Source of the DNA: Tepidanaerobacter acetatoxydans_A
GTDB taxonomy: Bacteria; Bacillota; Thermosediminibacteria; Thermosediminibacterales; Tepidanaerobacteraceae
Direction: 5' to 3'
Length of the DNA stretch: 64,000 bases
NCBI GenBank assembly: GCA_022840405.1
Contig: JALHJR010000004.1
Coordinates: 62,001 to 126,000 of the forward strand
Below, in pieces: positions 1 through 8,070 of the stretch. The notes beneath the pieces are model-generated. The model was given only the letters and a program-made list of their open reading frames with translations, made no database searches and was not told the origin of the DNA. Numbering within the stretch: the stretch's first letter is position 1; each line of letters begins with the position of its first letter. A program made the position numbers and the translations under genes.

Positions 1-652
1 TCGCTAAAAATGTCATTATTATCTCAGTCTTTGATGCATCATAACTAAACAATTTGCTAAACCGCACCTGCGATTTTAGACGTTTTAATGTCTTGTAAAC
101 TTCTGTTATTTTATGTGATAGCGGCATAGAATCCCTGGTTATTTTAGAAATTTTTTCTTCCGGCCTCTTTTTATTCACAACAGATATAAATGAAGATTTC
201 AGGTCCTCTAAGGATACTTTAGATATGGAAAAATCAGTTGCCCATACATAAGACAAATCTTCAGGAGGTTTTTTAAAAATTAATTTCTGTTCTTCTTCTT
301 TACCTTTTAATATAAGGGAAATCTCTTTAAATTTTTTATATTCCAGTAGTCTATTTACTAAGTCGTCTCTAGGATCATCATCTTCCATTGCTGCTAACTC
401 TGATTGCACTTCTTGATTTTTATTAGAAGGTAACAGTAATTTTGATTTGATACTTAACAGAGTAGCAGCCATAACTAGAAATTCACTAGCTAAATCTAAC
501 TTATTTTCTCTAATTTCTTCAATAAAGTTCAGATATTGCTCGGTCAAATCCGATATTGGTATATCATATATATCTATTTGATTTTTTTCAATTAGGTGAA
601 ACAAAAGATCGAAAGGCCCTTCAAAAGCATCGATTTTAATATTTAATGTCAC
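1..652 (-). CDS. scpA: Segregation and condensation protein A (C-terminus beyond the window)
   Basis: ScpA is the kleisin subunit that joins Smc and ScpB in the bacterial condensin complex during chromosome segregation. About 217 codons are visible, starting at a GTG (652-650) preceded by AAAGGTG. The N-terminus reads LNIKIDAFEGPFDLLFHLIE, which carries the family's FEGPLDLLLHLI-type signature, followed by a typical LASEFLVMAATLLSIKSKLL stretch. The reading frame stays open to the window edge, so the C-terminal winged-helix part is missing. It starts 16 bp after the trpS stop, and the two are probably co-transcribed, with scpB expected next outside the window. Confidence 0.93.
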   Translation of the reverse strand, partial: MTLNIKIDAFEGPFDLLFHLIEKNQIDIYDIPISDLTEQYLNFIEEIRENKLDLASEFLVMAATLLSIKSKLLLPSNKNQEVQSELAAMEDDDPRDDLVNRLLEYKKFKEISLILKGKEEEQKLIFKKPPEDLSYVWATDFSISKVSLEDLKSSFISVVNKKRPEEKISKITRDSMPLSHKITEVYKTLKRLKSQVRFSKLFSYDASKTEIIMTFLA

Positions 653-668
653 GTTTCTTCACCTTTAT

Positions 669-1652
669 CTAAATTTTCATTGCATTTCTAACTTCTTCCA
701 AGGTTTTCTCTGCAACCAAACGTGCTCGCTTAGCTCCATTATCAAGAATATCATCTATAGTTTTTGGATTTTGTTCTAGCTCTTTTCTTTTCTGATGTAT
801 TGGTTGCATTTTAGTAATTATTAAATTAGCTAACTTTTTTTTACATTCTACACACCCAATTTGACCTTTTTCACAAGCCTCTTTTAATTCTTGAATATTA
901 TTTTGCTTATCAAAGGCAGTATAGAACGCATATACATTACAAATGTCAGGATGACCAGGATCATTTTTTCTGATTCTTGCAGGATCTGTAATCATCATTT
1001 TAACTTTTTGTTTTATTATTTCAGGGCCTGCGGATATTTCAATATAATTATCATAACTTTTGCTCATTTTTCTTCCGTCAATTCCGGGCAGTACCTTAAA
1101 TTCTGTATAAAGTGCCTCAGGCTCCAGAAAAACCGGTTTATAAATATAGTTGAATCTTCTAGAAATCTCCCGTGATAGTTCAATATGGGCTTCTTGGTCC
1201 TTACCTACAGGAACTTTATTTGCTTTATAAATAAGTATGTCTGTTGCCATCAGAACAGGATATCCCAGGAAGCCATAGGTATTAATTTCACGACTTTCTA
1301 GTTGCTTTAGTTGTTCTTTGTAAGTAGGACATCTTTCCAACCATGATAACGGTGTTATCATTGAAAGTAAAAGATGCAACTCGGCATGCTGTTTTACATG
1401 AGATTGTACAAAAATGTTGCATTTTTTCGGATCAAGTCCAACGCTTATCCAATCGATAACCATTTGACGAATATTCTCTTTTAAATCTTCGGTATTTTGA
1501 TACCCGGTAGTAAGCGCATGCCAATCCACTACTACAAAAAAACAATCATAATCATCTTGCAATTTAACCCAGTTTGTTAATGCTCCCATCATATTCCCCA
1601 TATGCAGGCGACCGGTAGGTCTCATCCCGCTCATAACCACATCATTTTTCAT
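669..1652 (-). CDS. trpS: Tryptophanyl-tRNA synthetase
   Basis: Class I aminoacyl-tRNA synthetase that charges tRNA-Trp in the cytoplasm. The 327-aa product has the HIGH-like motif as HMGN near residue 20 and the KMSKS signature in GRKMSKSYDNY near residue 195; the length is normal for bacterial TrpRS. The start is the ATG at 1652, nine bases after GGGAGGA, and not the in-frame ATG 15 bp upstream, which is part of that ribosome binding site. It lies 32 bp after the site-2 protease gene and just before scpA. No T-box leader is present, because there is no room upstream. Confidence 0.97.
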   Translation of the reverse strand: MKNDVVMSGMRPTGRLHMGNMMGALTNWVKLQDDYDCFFVVVDWHALTTGYQNTEDLKENIRQMVIDWISVGLDPKKCNIFVQSHVKQHAELHLLLSMITPLSWLERCPTYKEQLKQLESREINTYGFLGYPVLMATDILIYKANKVPVGKDQEAHIELSREISRRFNYIYKPVFLEPEALYTEFKVLPGIDGRKMSKSYDNYIEISAGPEIIKQKVKMMITDPARIRKNDPGHPDICNVYAFYTAFDKQNNIQELKEACEKGQIGCVECKKKLANLIITKMQPIHQKRKELEQNPKTIDDILDNGAKRARLVAEKTLEEVRNAMKI

Positions 1653-1684
1653 GAAAATTCCTCCCATAATTAACTACTAAGATG

Positions 1685-2320
1685 CTAAAATCTCAATAAT
1701 AGCAAATCAGATAAAGTATTTAATCCCGAGTGTACAAATACGATCAAAGGGTTTAAAATAACATTTAATAGACCGAAATACACTAATAACACTAATATAA
1801 AGGGGCCATAAGCTTCTAACTGTGAAAACTCATAGGAATATCTTGCAGGTAATAGTCCCATAAGTATCTTAGAACCATCCAATGGTGGAATTGGAATCAT
1901 ATTAAAAACAGCTAGGGTTAAATTATATAGAAATAAAATGTAAATAAAATTATCCAGAATACCATTATGAAAGATATCTAGTTTCAAAATAACCATTGTT
2001 AATAACGCTAATATTAAGTTAGCAATAGGACCTGCTAAAGAAACCAACACTATACCCTTCTTAGGTTCTTTATAATAATTTGGATTTATTTCAACAGGTT
2101 TGGCCCATCCAAATTTAAAAAGCCATAACATTAGTAATCCTACAGGGTCTAAATGAGCTAACGGATTTAGCGACAATCTACCTCGCCATTTAGGTGTTGG
2201 GTCACCTAATGAATATGAAACCTTAGCGTGAGCATATTCGTGAAAGGTAATTGCCAATAACAAAGCCGGTATTCTTAATAGCATTTCCGGACCTAAAAAA
2301 TATGGCATGTAAGCTGTCAT
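1685..2320 (-). CDS. Site-2 type intramembrane metalloprotease, peptidase family M50
   Basis: Predicted polytopic zinc protease of the M50B/S2P family (YwhC-like, about 210 aa). The first transmembrane helix carries the zinc-binding HExxH motif as FHEYAHAKVSYSLGD near residue 27. The second conserved motif, PPLDGSKIL, supplies the third metal ligand Asp near residue 148. At least four hydrophobic helices are visible. Compact M50 proteins of this type are common beside trpS and scpAB in Clostridia. The substrate is unknown. The first ATG is nearly touching GGAAGG; an ATG four codons later is an alternative start. Confidence 0.9.
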   Translation of the reverse strand: MTAYMPYFLGPEMLLRIPALLLAITFHEYAHAKVSYSLGDPTPKWRGRLSLNPLAHLDPVGLLMLWLFKFGWAKPVEINPNYYKEPKKGIVLVSLAGPIANLILALLTMVILKLDIFHNGILDNFIYILFLYNLTLAVFNMIPIPPLDGSKILMGLLPARYSYEFSQLEAYGPFILVLLVYFGLLNVILNPLIVFVHSGLNTLSDLLLLRF

Positions 2321-2353
2321 CCTTCCTATATATTTTTTGTTCCCGCATAATGC

Positions 2354-2382
2354 ATTATACCATTTATATCAAAACGAAAAAA
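2354..2382 (-). promoter_or_regulatory. Probable extended -10 promoter of the M50-trpS-scpA operon
   Basis: On the minus strand TGGTATAAT (TATAAT at 2359-2354, with an extended -10 TG) lies about 35 bp before the protease start. The -35 region 17 bp upstream is only T-rich and overlaps the tract of the lysA terminator. The -10 is clear and the -35 is poor. Confidence 0.5.
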
Positions 2383-2402
2383 GTGTGCTTCAGCACACTT
2401 TT
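2373..2402 (-). terminator. Rho-independent terminator of lysA
   Basis: A 10-bp perfect stem AAAAGTGTGC/GCACACTTTT with a 4-nt loop (2379-2402), followed on the minus strand by TTCGTTTTG. It sits 61 bp after the lysA stop and immediately before the promoter of the next operon. Confidence 0.8.
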
Positions 2403-2463
2403 AAATAAATAATCAAAAATTGAACCAAAAATCCAAAGTCGAATAAACTGATCCACAACAAAA

Positions 2464-3798
2464 TTATAAGCTTGCCAAAGAAATATTTTTAGAATTTGGC
2501 ATAAACACTTCATTGCTTAGCAAGTCTTCATATGTTTGGCGGCGAACAACAAGTCGAGCTGTTTTATTTTTTACAAATACTACTGCCGGTTTTAGCATCA
2601 TATTATAGTTGCTAGCCATAGAATAATGGTATGCTCCTGTGGTAAAAACAGCTAAAATATCACCCGGCATAATTTTAGGTAAATTTATGTCCCAGATTAA
2701 CATGTCTCCAGATTCACAACACTTTCCGGCTATAGAAACTATTTCTTCCCTCGGACACCCAGCTTTATTGGCAATAACAGCTGAGTATGCTGCTCCATAC
2801 AATGCTGGTCTTATATTATCACTCATTCCGCCGTCAACACTGACATATTTTCTAACGCCAGGGATATTTTTTATGGAACCAATTGTATATAAGGTGGTAC
2901 CTGCTTCACCGACAATAGCTCTTCCTGGTTCTATCAATATTTTAGGAATAGGCACATTATGTTTTTTACAAGATTCCTTAACTGATTCGACTAAAACTTC
3001 AATGTAATTTTTTACAGCCAAAGGCTTGTCTTTCTCTGTATATCTAATACCAAAGCCTCCGCCAAAATCAATTTCTCTGGTTCTAAAATCGTATCGTTCA
3101 TTTACAATTTTAGCAAATTGAATCATTATTTCTGCTGCATCCTTAAAAGGCTCATCTTCAAATATTTGAGAACCAATATGACAGTGAAAACCCATTAATT
3201 TCAAGCCTTTTATACTTAAAGCATTTTCTACGGCCATAAATGCATGTCCATTTTCCATTCCAAAGCCAAATTTAGAATCAAGTTGACCGGTTTTTATATA
3301 GTCATGCGTATGAGCTTCAATGCCGGGAGTTAAACGTAATAAGATTTTTATTTTTTTACCTTGATATTTTTTAGCAACATCTCTTAACAATTCAAGCTCA
3401 TAAAAATTATCTACCACAATACGTCCAACACCATATTCTGCTGCCATTTCTAATTCGGCATACGACTTATTGTTACCATGAAAATATATCCTTTTTGAAG
3501 GAAAGCCGGATTTTATAGCTGTATAAAGCTCCCCTCCGGATACTACATCAAGACTGAGGCCCTCTTCTTCTATTAATTTGCACATTTCCATAGTTAAAAA
3601 AGCCTTCCCTGCATAAATCACTTCACTATTTTCATGCAAATTATTCAAACTATCTCTATATAAACGGCAATTTTCACGAATATGATTCTCATCCATTACA
3701 TATAAAGGCGTGCCAAATTCTTTTGCAAGTTCTACCGCATCGCATCCACCAATTTCCAAATGGTTGAACTTGTTAATTCTACCAGTACCGCAAAACAT
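2464..3798 (-). CDS. lysA: Diaminopimelate decarboxylase
   Basis: PLP-dependent fold-type III enzyme that decarboxylates meso-diaminopimelate to L-lysine, the last step of lysine synthesis. The 444-aa product has the PLP lysine in YAGKAF (Lys65), the HCHIGSQ motif, the EPGRAIVGEAG phosphate-binding region, and the CESGDML active-site motif near residue 360, where Cys acts across the dimer interface. The start ATG follows GAAAGGAG. It is a single-gene transcript behind a lysine riboswitch and ends at its own terminator, so it should be shut off when lysine is plentiful. Confidence 0.97.
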   Translation of the reverse strand: MFCGTGRINKFNHLEIGGCDAVELAKEFGTPLYVMDENHIRENCRLYRDSLNNLHENSEVIYAGKAFLTMEMCKLIEEEGLSLDVVSGGELYTAIKSGFPSKRIYFHGNNKSYAELEMAAEYGVGRIVVDNFYELELLRDVAKKYQGKKIKILLRLTPGIEAHTHDYIKTGQLDSKFGFGMENGHAFMAVENALSIKGLKLMGFHCHIGSQIFEDEPFKDAAEIMIQFAKIVNERYDFRTREIDFGGGFGIRYTEKDKPLAVKNYIEVLVESVKESCKKHNVPIPKILIEPGRAIVGEAGTTLYTIGSIKNIPGVRKYVSVDGGMSDNIRPALYGAAYSAVIANKAGCPREEIVSIAGKCCESGDMLIWDINLPKIMPGDILAVFTTGAYHYSMASNYNMMLKPAVVFVKNKTARLVVRRQTYEDLLSNEVFMPNSKNISLASL

Positions 3799-3824
3799 AT
3801 AATTTTTCTCCTTTCGTTTACATA

Positions 3825-3855
3825 TAAAAAAACAACCGGGATATTTGCCGGCTGT
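3825..3855 (-). terminator. Terminator (expression platform) of the lysine riboswitch
   Basis: ACAGCCGG/CCCGGTTGT stem with a 7-nt loop and a run of seven T on the minus strand (3831-3825), 27 bp before the lysA start. It lies directly after the lysine aptamer, so it is the premature terminator expected to form when lysine is bound. Confidence 0.9.
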
Positions 3856-3871
3856 TTAGTTCAAAGGCAAA

Positions 3872-4079
3872 TACCTCTCTCATAAATGAAGTAGCGCTTC
3901 ACTGAATAAAATTTCAGTGACAGTCTTATACCTATTCGATATAAGCCCAGTATGATTTCTTGGGGAAAACCATACTTCGGCGATAATCCCTTTTAATTTG
4001 CCTCATAGACTTCCCGTATCTCCACAAATCTACTCATGATATATCGCACCTCTACCCCAACTCTTATCGAGATGAGGTA
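3872..4079 (-). ncRNA. Lysine riboswitch (L-box) aptamer
   Basis: The minus-strand leader of lysA carries the conserved L-box blocks in order: GGGTAGAGGTGCGA, GAGTAG, the TCGCCGAAG junction near 3983, CTGGGCTTAT, GACTGTCACTG and AGCGCTACTTCA. The closing stem P1 is TACCTC (4079-4074) paired with GAGGTA (3877-3872). The aptamer is followed by a strong terminator and then lysA, the classical arrangement for transcriptional repression by lysine. Confidence 0.93.
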
Positions 4080-4097
4080 TAATATTTAATTTTGTAT

Positions 4098-4127
4098 ACT
4101 ATATCACATTTAACTTCAAATTGTCAA
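4098..4127 (-). promoter_or_regulatory. Sigma-A promoter of the lysA leader
   Basis: TTGACA (4127-4122), 18-bp spacer, TATAGT (4103-4098), placed about 20 bp before the lysine aptamer. Confidence 0.8.
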
Positions 4128-4174
4128 GCAATTTTTTCAATAATCGATTTTTTATTTATTTATTATTTGTAAAC

Positions 4175-5140
4175 TTAAACCGCTGCTGTTGATGACCATT
4201 TGCCGCATCTGTCGCCCCATCGTGCCTTAAGTTCTTTATCTAAAAAGAGTTGTATTATTTCACAATTATTGGGACAACCCATACATTCAAAGCTTTTAAC
4301 TTTATAATCTTGAACGGCTATATCCATTCCAAAAAAGCGAGTTGTTTTTTTATGGGAAATGATATAGTCTGAAGCTAGTATCGCAGCTCCTATTGCACCC
4401 ATAACATCATAATTCTCAGGAACTGCAACGTTATACTTAAGTTGTTCTTCAAAGGCTTCCTTAATGCCTATATTTGCTGCTACACCACCTTGGAATAATA
4501 TTTGTGGTCTTATGTCCTTTCCTTTACCTACATTTGAAAGGAAATTTCTTACCAAAGCTTCACAAAGTCCTTTTAAAATATCCTCAATGGCGTGACCCAT
4601 TTGCTGTTTATGTATCATGTCCGACTCAGCAAAAACCGCACATCGTCCAGCAATTCTTGTTGGATTTTTTGATCTTAGAGCTATTTCGCCAAATTGATTT
4701 ATAGGAATTTGCAATCGCTGGGCTTGTCTATCCAAAAAAGATCCGGTACCAGCGGCACATACTGTATTCATTGCAAAATCTACGACAGTTTTGTTGCGAA
4801 GTATTATTATTTTTGAATCTTGGCCACCTATTTCCAGAATTGTTTGTGTATCGGGATAATAACTAAGTGCAGCGGTTGCATGAGCTGTAATTTCATTTTT
4901 TGTAATATCGGCTCCGACTAATATAGAAGCCAGTTGTCTTCCACTTCCAGTAGTCCCTACAGCATAAATCTTTGCATCCTTCAATTGCTCTTGCAAAATA
5001 GAAAAACTATTTTTAATAGTTGCTATAGGATTACCTGCAGTACTTAAATACAGCTTTTTAACAAGATGTTTTTTTTCATCAAGTAAAACTAGGTTAGTGC
5101 TTACAGACCCTACATCAATTCCGAGTGCATACTCTTGCAA
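4175..5140 (-). CDS. BadF/BadG/BcrA/BcrD-type ATPase, activator of a (R)-2-hydroxyacyl-CoA dehydratase-like enzyme
   Basis: ASKHA-fold ATPase with a dimer-bridging [4Fe-4S] cluster; relatives inject a low-potential electron into a partner iron-sulfur enzyme at the cost of ATP. The 321-aa protein has phosphate loops GIDVGSVSTNL and GGQDSK, the cluster cysteines in NTVCAAGTGSF and AGRCAVFAESD, and a Cys-rich tail (CMGCPNNC, then DRCGKW). That tail suggests the large COG1924/3580/3581 type rather than a simple HgdC. The start is TTG after AAGGAGGG, overlapping the upstream gene by 26 bp, so translation is probably coupled. The physiological substrate is unknown. Confidence 0.85.
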   Translation of the reverse strand: MQEYALGIDVGSVSTNLVLLDEKKHLVKKLYLSTAGNPIATIKNSFSILQEQLKDAKIYAVGTTGSGRQLASILVGADITKNEITAHATAALSYYPDTQTILEIGGQDSKIIILRNKTVVDFAMNTVCAAGTGSFLDRQAQRLQIPINQFGEIALRSKNPTRIAGRCAVFAESDMIHKQQMGHAIEDILKGLCEALVRNFLSNVGKGKDIRPQILFQGGVAANIGIKEAFEEQLKYNVAVPENYDVMGAIGAAILASDYIISHKKTTRFFGMDIAVQDYKVKSFECMGCPNNCEIIQLFLDKELKARWGDRCGKWSSTAAV

Positions 5141-6230
5141 AATCTTTACCCTCCTTGTTATGATATATCATATCTATAAAAGCTTCCAATCGAGTTCTAA
5201 AACCCGTTTCAGCTGAGTGCTCGTCTAATACGATTGTCATTACCGGAATGGAATACTCCTGACTTACTTTTGGTATAGCACTTTTAGCTACTATTTCAGG
5301 CATGCAAGTAAAAGGAAGAAGATGAATAACGCCATCAAAACCCATCTTAGAAAAATTAACAATCTGAGCTATTGATTCTTGGCCATGTCCTCCTACGAAA
5401 CAATTAATAAAAGGCCTAGATAAGTCTAGCATTTTTTTGTAATCTTTGGGCTTTAAAAACGATGGTAAGAGATTTTCACGTACCCAATCAGTAATATATA
5501 TATTTCTATGTACTTCAGTTCCTAGTTCTCCTAATTGCTTTTCAATATCTAAATTCACAAACGGTTCAAGAATAGTATATATTTCTCCCACTATGCCAAT
5601 TTTTATAGTCTTTTTATCATTATTGACTGGTATAGATGAAAAATTTTTTGTCATTTCAACTTCATATGCATTCATTTCGTTTGCATCGTTAATTTCAATT
5701 ATGCGTTGTAAATTATAATTATATAATTTGTCACTTTGTCCTTTTGTTATTTCAATAGCCCTTAGTTTACAAATTTCTACATCTAATTTGTCTAAAAGAA
5801 CTGCCTTTTTCCATGCCAATGTTACTGCTTTTATAATGTCTTTTAAAGAATTATTTTTTTTATTTGTAATGAAATTAATTTTTTTAAGCAATTCAAGAAA
5901 GTGACCTTGTGGTGGCTCGAGAATAATCATGTTAAAATCAAATCCCAAGTCTTTCAAAATCTCCTTTTGCACTTGTCCATAATATCCAAACCTGCATGGG
6001 CCTATACCACCAGCCATTACTATAGTATCAGCTCCTTTTTCGAATGCTTCTATGAAATTACCAACATTGATTTTAAGCGGTAGACATGCAAATTCAGGTG
6101 AATTTGCAACACCCAATTCAAGAGTTCTTTTTGTGCAAGGAGGTGGTGGAATAACCTCAAAGCCAAGGTTTTCAAACAAGGTTTTTAATGGAATATATAT
6201 ATTACCCATATGTGGAAATGTTATCTTCAA
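5115..6230 (-). CDS. 2-hydroxyacyl-CoA dehydratase-like iron-sulfur protein (COG3581 type)
   Basis: Resembles the second half of large activase/dehydratase fusions. The 371-aa protein opens with ITFPHMGNIYIPLK and contains PPPPCTKRT, ANSPEFACLPLKINVGN, GGIGPCRFGYYG and LLPFTCMPE; these cysteines are likely iron-sulfur ligands. The TTG at 6230 is chosen because GGAAGGAAGGA lies six bases upstream and the family consensus begins there; an ATG 24 bp earlier lacks a site. It overlaps the upstream gene by 29 bp and the ATPase gene by 26 bp, so the three probably form one complex. Function is inferred from family only. Confidence 0.75.
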   Translation of the reverse strand: MKITFPHMGNIYIPLKTLFENLGFEVIPPPPCTKRTLELGVANSPEFACLPLKINVGNFIEAFEKGADTIVMAGGIGPCRFGYYGQVQKEILKDLGFDFNMIILEPPQGHFLELLKKINFITNKKNNSLKDIIKAVTLAWKKAVLLDKLDVEICKLRAIEITKGQSDKLYNYNLQRIIEINDANEMNAYEVEMTKNFSSIPVNNDKKTIKIGIVGEIYTILEPFVNLDIEKQLGELGTEVHRNIYITDWVRENLLPSFLKPKDYKKMLDLSRPFINCFVGGHGQESIAQIVNFSKMGFDGVIHLLPFTCMPEIVAKSAIPKVSQEYSIPVMTIVLDEHSAETGFRTRLEAFIDMIYHNKEGKDFARVCTRN

Positions 6231-7203
6231 AATATTTCCTTCCTTCCAATACATCTAAAAATGCTTCTAGTCTTGTATTAAATCCAATTTCTGCAGCATG
6301 TTCATCCAAATTTAAATATAAAAATGGAATGTCATAATCACGCTTAGTTCTTTTCTCAATAAGTTCGCCTACAAGTGAATCCGGACCACATCCAAAAGAC
6401 GCTACATGAATTATCCCATCTACCTTCTTTCTATCTAAAAAATAATATGCTGTACCAATAGTTTGTTTGCCTAAAGTCCAGAACATATTTTTTTCTAATT
6501 TTTTGGTTCCTTCAAGAATGATTTTTTCTGTTACCATTTCACTGGTTATAAAATTAATATTTTGTTTCTGTAGTTTTCTAATAAGACCCATGCTTATAAA
6601 ATCATCATATATATTATAATTATGACCTAATAACAGAACTTTTAAATTATTAGAGTTTTTTATATGGGAGTTATTAGAAGAAGATTCCTGATTATTACAT
6701 AGAGCATCTTGAGGAATTATCTGTTTTTCAATTAATCGAGAATCAAACTGCCGTTGAATCCTGAGCGATTTATTATAAGCTATGAAGGCCTTTCTCTTAC
6801 TTACATTTAGAAATTCACTTATTTGTAAAATATGATTCAAAATCTTATTTTTACCTCTATATAAATTTAGCTCAGGTTCAATAATATATGGAAGATTAGG
6901 TATACTATTTCTAATCATGTCAGGTAATCCTAAAAATTTTGGACAAATGTACTCCTTTGGTTCTATGCTTATTATCCTGGGTATATAAATTGCATCAGCT
7001 TTACCTATTAAGTCGGCCACATGGCCATGGAAAACTTTAATAGGAAGGCATGCATCATCGACGCAGAGTTCAATACCTTTTTTTACTATTTCTTTATTTG
7101 TAAGTGAAGACAAAACTACCTTATAACCCAATGATTCAAAGAAATTTTTCCAAAAAGGATAATATTTATAATAAAATAACGCTCTCGGTATTCCAATATA
7201 CAA
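6202..7203 (-). CDS. 2-hydroxyacyl-CoA dehydratase-like protein, DUF2229/COG3580 type
   Basis: The partner subunit of the activase set. It carries YIGIPRALFYYKYYPFW at its N-terminus, which is the usual beginning of DUF2229 proteins, then CVDDACLPIKVFHGH, YICPKFLGLPD and ASFGCGPDSL, giving conserved cysteines typical of iron-sulfur binding. I place the start at the TTG at 7203, ten bases after TAGGAGAG. The frame also extends to a GTG at 7314, six bases after the spoVA-linked gene, but those 37 extra residues match nothing expected and have no good ribosome site. About 333 aa. Substrate unknown. Confidence 0.72.
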   Translation of the reverse strand: MYIGIPRALFYYKYYPFWKNFFESLGYKVVLSSLTNKEIVKKGIELCVDDACLPIKVFHGHVADLIGKADAIYIPRIISIEPKEYICPKFLGLPDMIRNSIPNLPYIIEPELNLYRGKNKILNHILQISEFLNVSKRKAFIAYNKSLRIQRQFDSRLIEKQIIPQDALCNNQESSSNNSHIKNSNNLKVLLLGHNYNIYDDFISMGLIRKLQKQNINFITSEMVTEKIILEGTKKLEKNMFWTLGKQTIGTAYYFLDRKKVDGIIHVASFGCGPDSLVGELIEKRTKRDYDIPFLYLNLDEHAAEIGFNTRLEAFLDVLEGRKYFEDNISTYG

Positions 7204-7320
7204 GGCTCTTACTCTCCTAAGTAATTTAATTTTGATTCTATTATATGAACTTTCTTTTTCTAAACTTACGTTCAAAGCATAGTGTATCTCATTATAAGTG
7301 GAATCATTTTTCACTGCAGT

Positions 7321-7689
7321 CTAGTTTAGTAAATATATAACCATAATTCTAAATAATGAGGTCTTTATCATTAATGCAGGCAAAGGGCTTTTAAAATCTG
7401 CAATTGGATTAATCAAATCTATCCATGGTATTTTTTTATCTTTATGAAGTCCCAAGCCCAACATAAGAAAGAAAAGAGGACTTAGTATAAGAAAAAAATC
7501 TTTATTATTCGGACCGGCCACTGTAGTAAAAATACCTCCAGCAATTACTTCTGTTATGTTTGACTCTAAAACCATTGAAATTAAAATAGTTAAAACAGAT
7601 TCCATAAAACATAGTAGTAAAACAATAAAGCAATATCTGGGGCTTATCATTATAACAGTAAGTAGTATTCCGACAACATCTATAAACAT
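7321..7689 (-). CDS. Unrecognised small membrane protein at the end of the spoVA operon
   Basis: A 122-aa, strongly hydrophobic protein with roughly three membrane segments (residues 3-45, 50-62, 64-80) and a basic C-terminal third containing PWIDLINPIADFKSP. It begins 9 bp after the spoVAE stop and so is very probably expressed with spoVAC-D-E in the forespore. I do not recognise the family, and it is not a second SpoVAE, since it lacks that protein's GLICVIGQ and GFGHNLVTG blocks. A role in dipicolinate transport or germination is a guess from position only. Confidence 0.6.
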   Translation of the reverse strand: MFIDVVGILLTVIMISPRYCFIVLLLCFMESVLTILISMVLESNITEVIAGGIFTTVAGPNNKDFFLILSPLFFLMLGLGLHKDKKIPWIDLINPIADFKSPLPALMIKTSLFRIMVIYLLN

Positions 7690-7698
7690 AATCGTTTC

Positions 7699-8052
7699 CT
7701 ATTTAGACCTTGGATTAAAAATAACAGCCATAAAATAGCCGAAAACAATAGCAGCTGTTATCCCACCAGCAGCAGCTCTTAGACTTCCGGTAAATACACC
7801 CAAAAGGCCATATTCATCTACATCTTGAATAACTCCGGTTACAAGGTTATGACCAAATCCTGTAAGCGGTATAGTTGCACCGGCCTTTCCGATATCTACT
7901 AACGGTTGATAAAGACCTATTCCGCTAAGAACTGCACCTGATGTTACAAAAAAAACTAAAACATGTGCTGGTGTCAATTTTGTTGCATCCATGAGTATTT
8001 GTCCTATTACGCATATTAAGCCCCCAACAATAAAAGCACTTATAACATCCAT
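7699..8052 (-). CDS. spoVAE: Stage V sporulation protein AE
   Basis: Small integral membrane protein of the SpoVA channel that moves Ca-dipicolinate into the forespore during sporulation and out during germination. The 117-aa product matches SpoVAE (SpoVAEB form) over its whole length, with GGLICVIGQILMD, LTPAH and PLTGFGHNLVTGV, which are paralogous to the corresponding blocks of SpoVAC. Three to four transmembrane helices are visible. It follows spoVAD by 18 bp. Expression in the forespore under sigma-G is known for the family; I could not find a convincing sigma-G box here. Confidence 0.93.
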   Translation of the reverse strand: MDVISAFIVGGLICVIGQILMDATKLTPAHVLVFFVTSGAVLSGIGLYQPLVDIGKAGATIPLTGFGHNLVTGVIQDVDEYGLLGVFTGSLRAAAGGITAAIVFGYFMAVIFNPRSK

Positions 8053-8070
8053 TTGCTTCTCTCCCTATTA

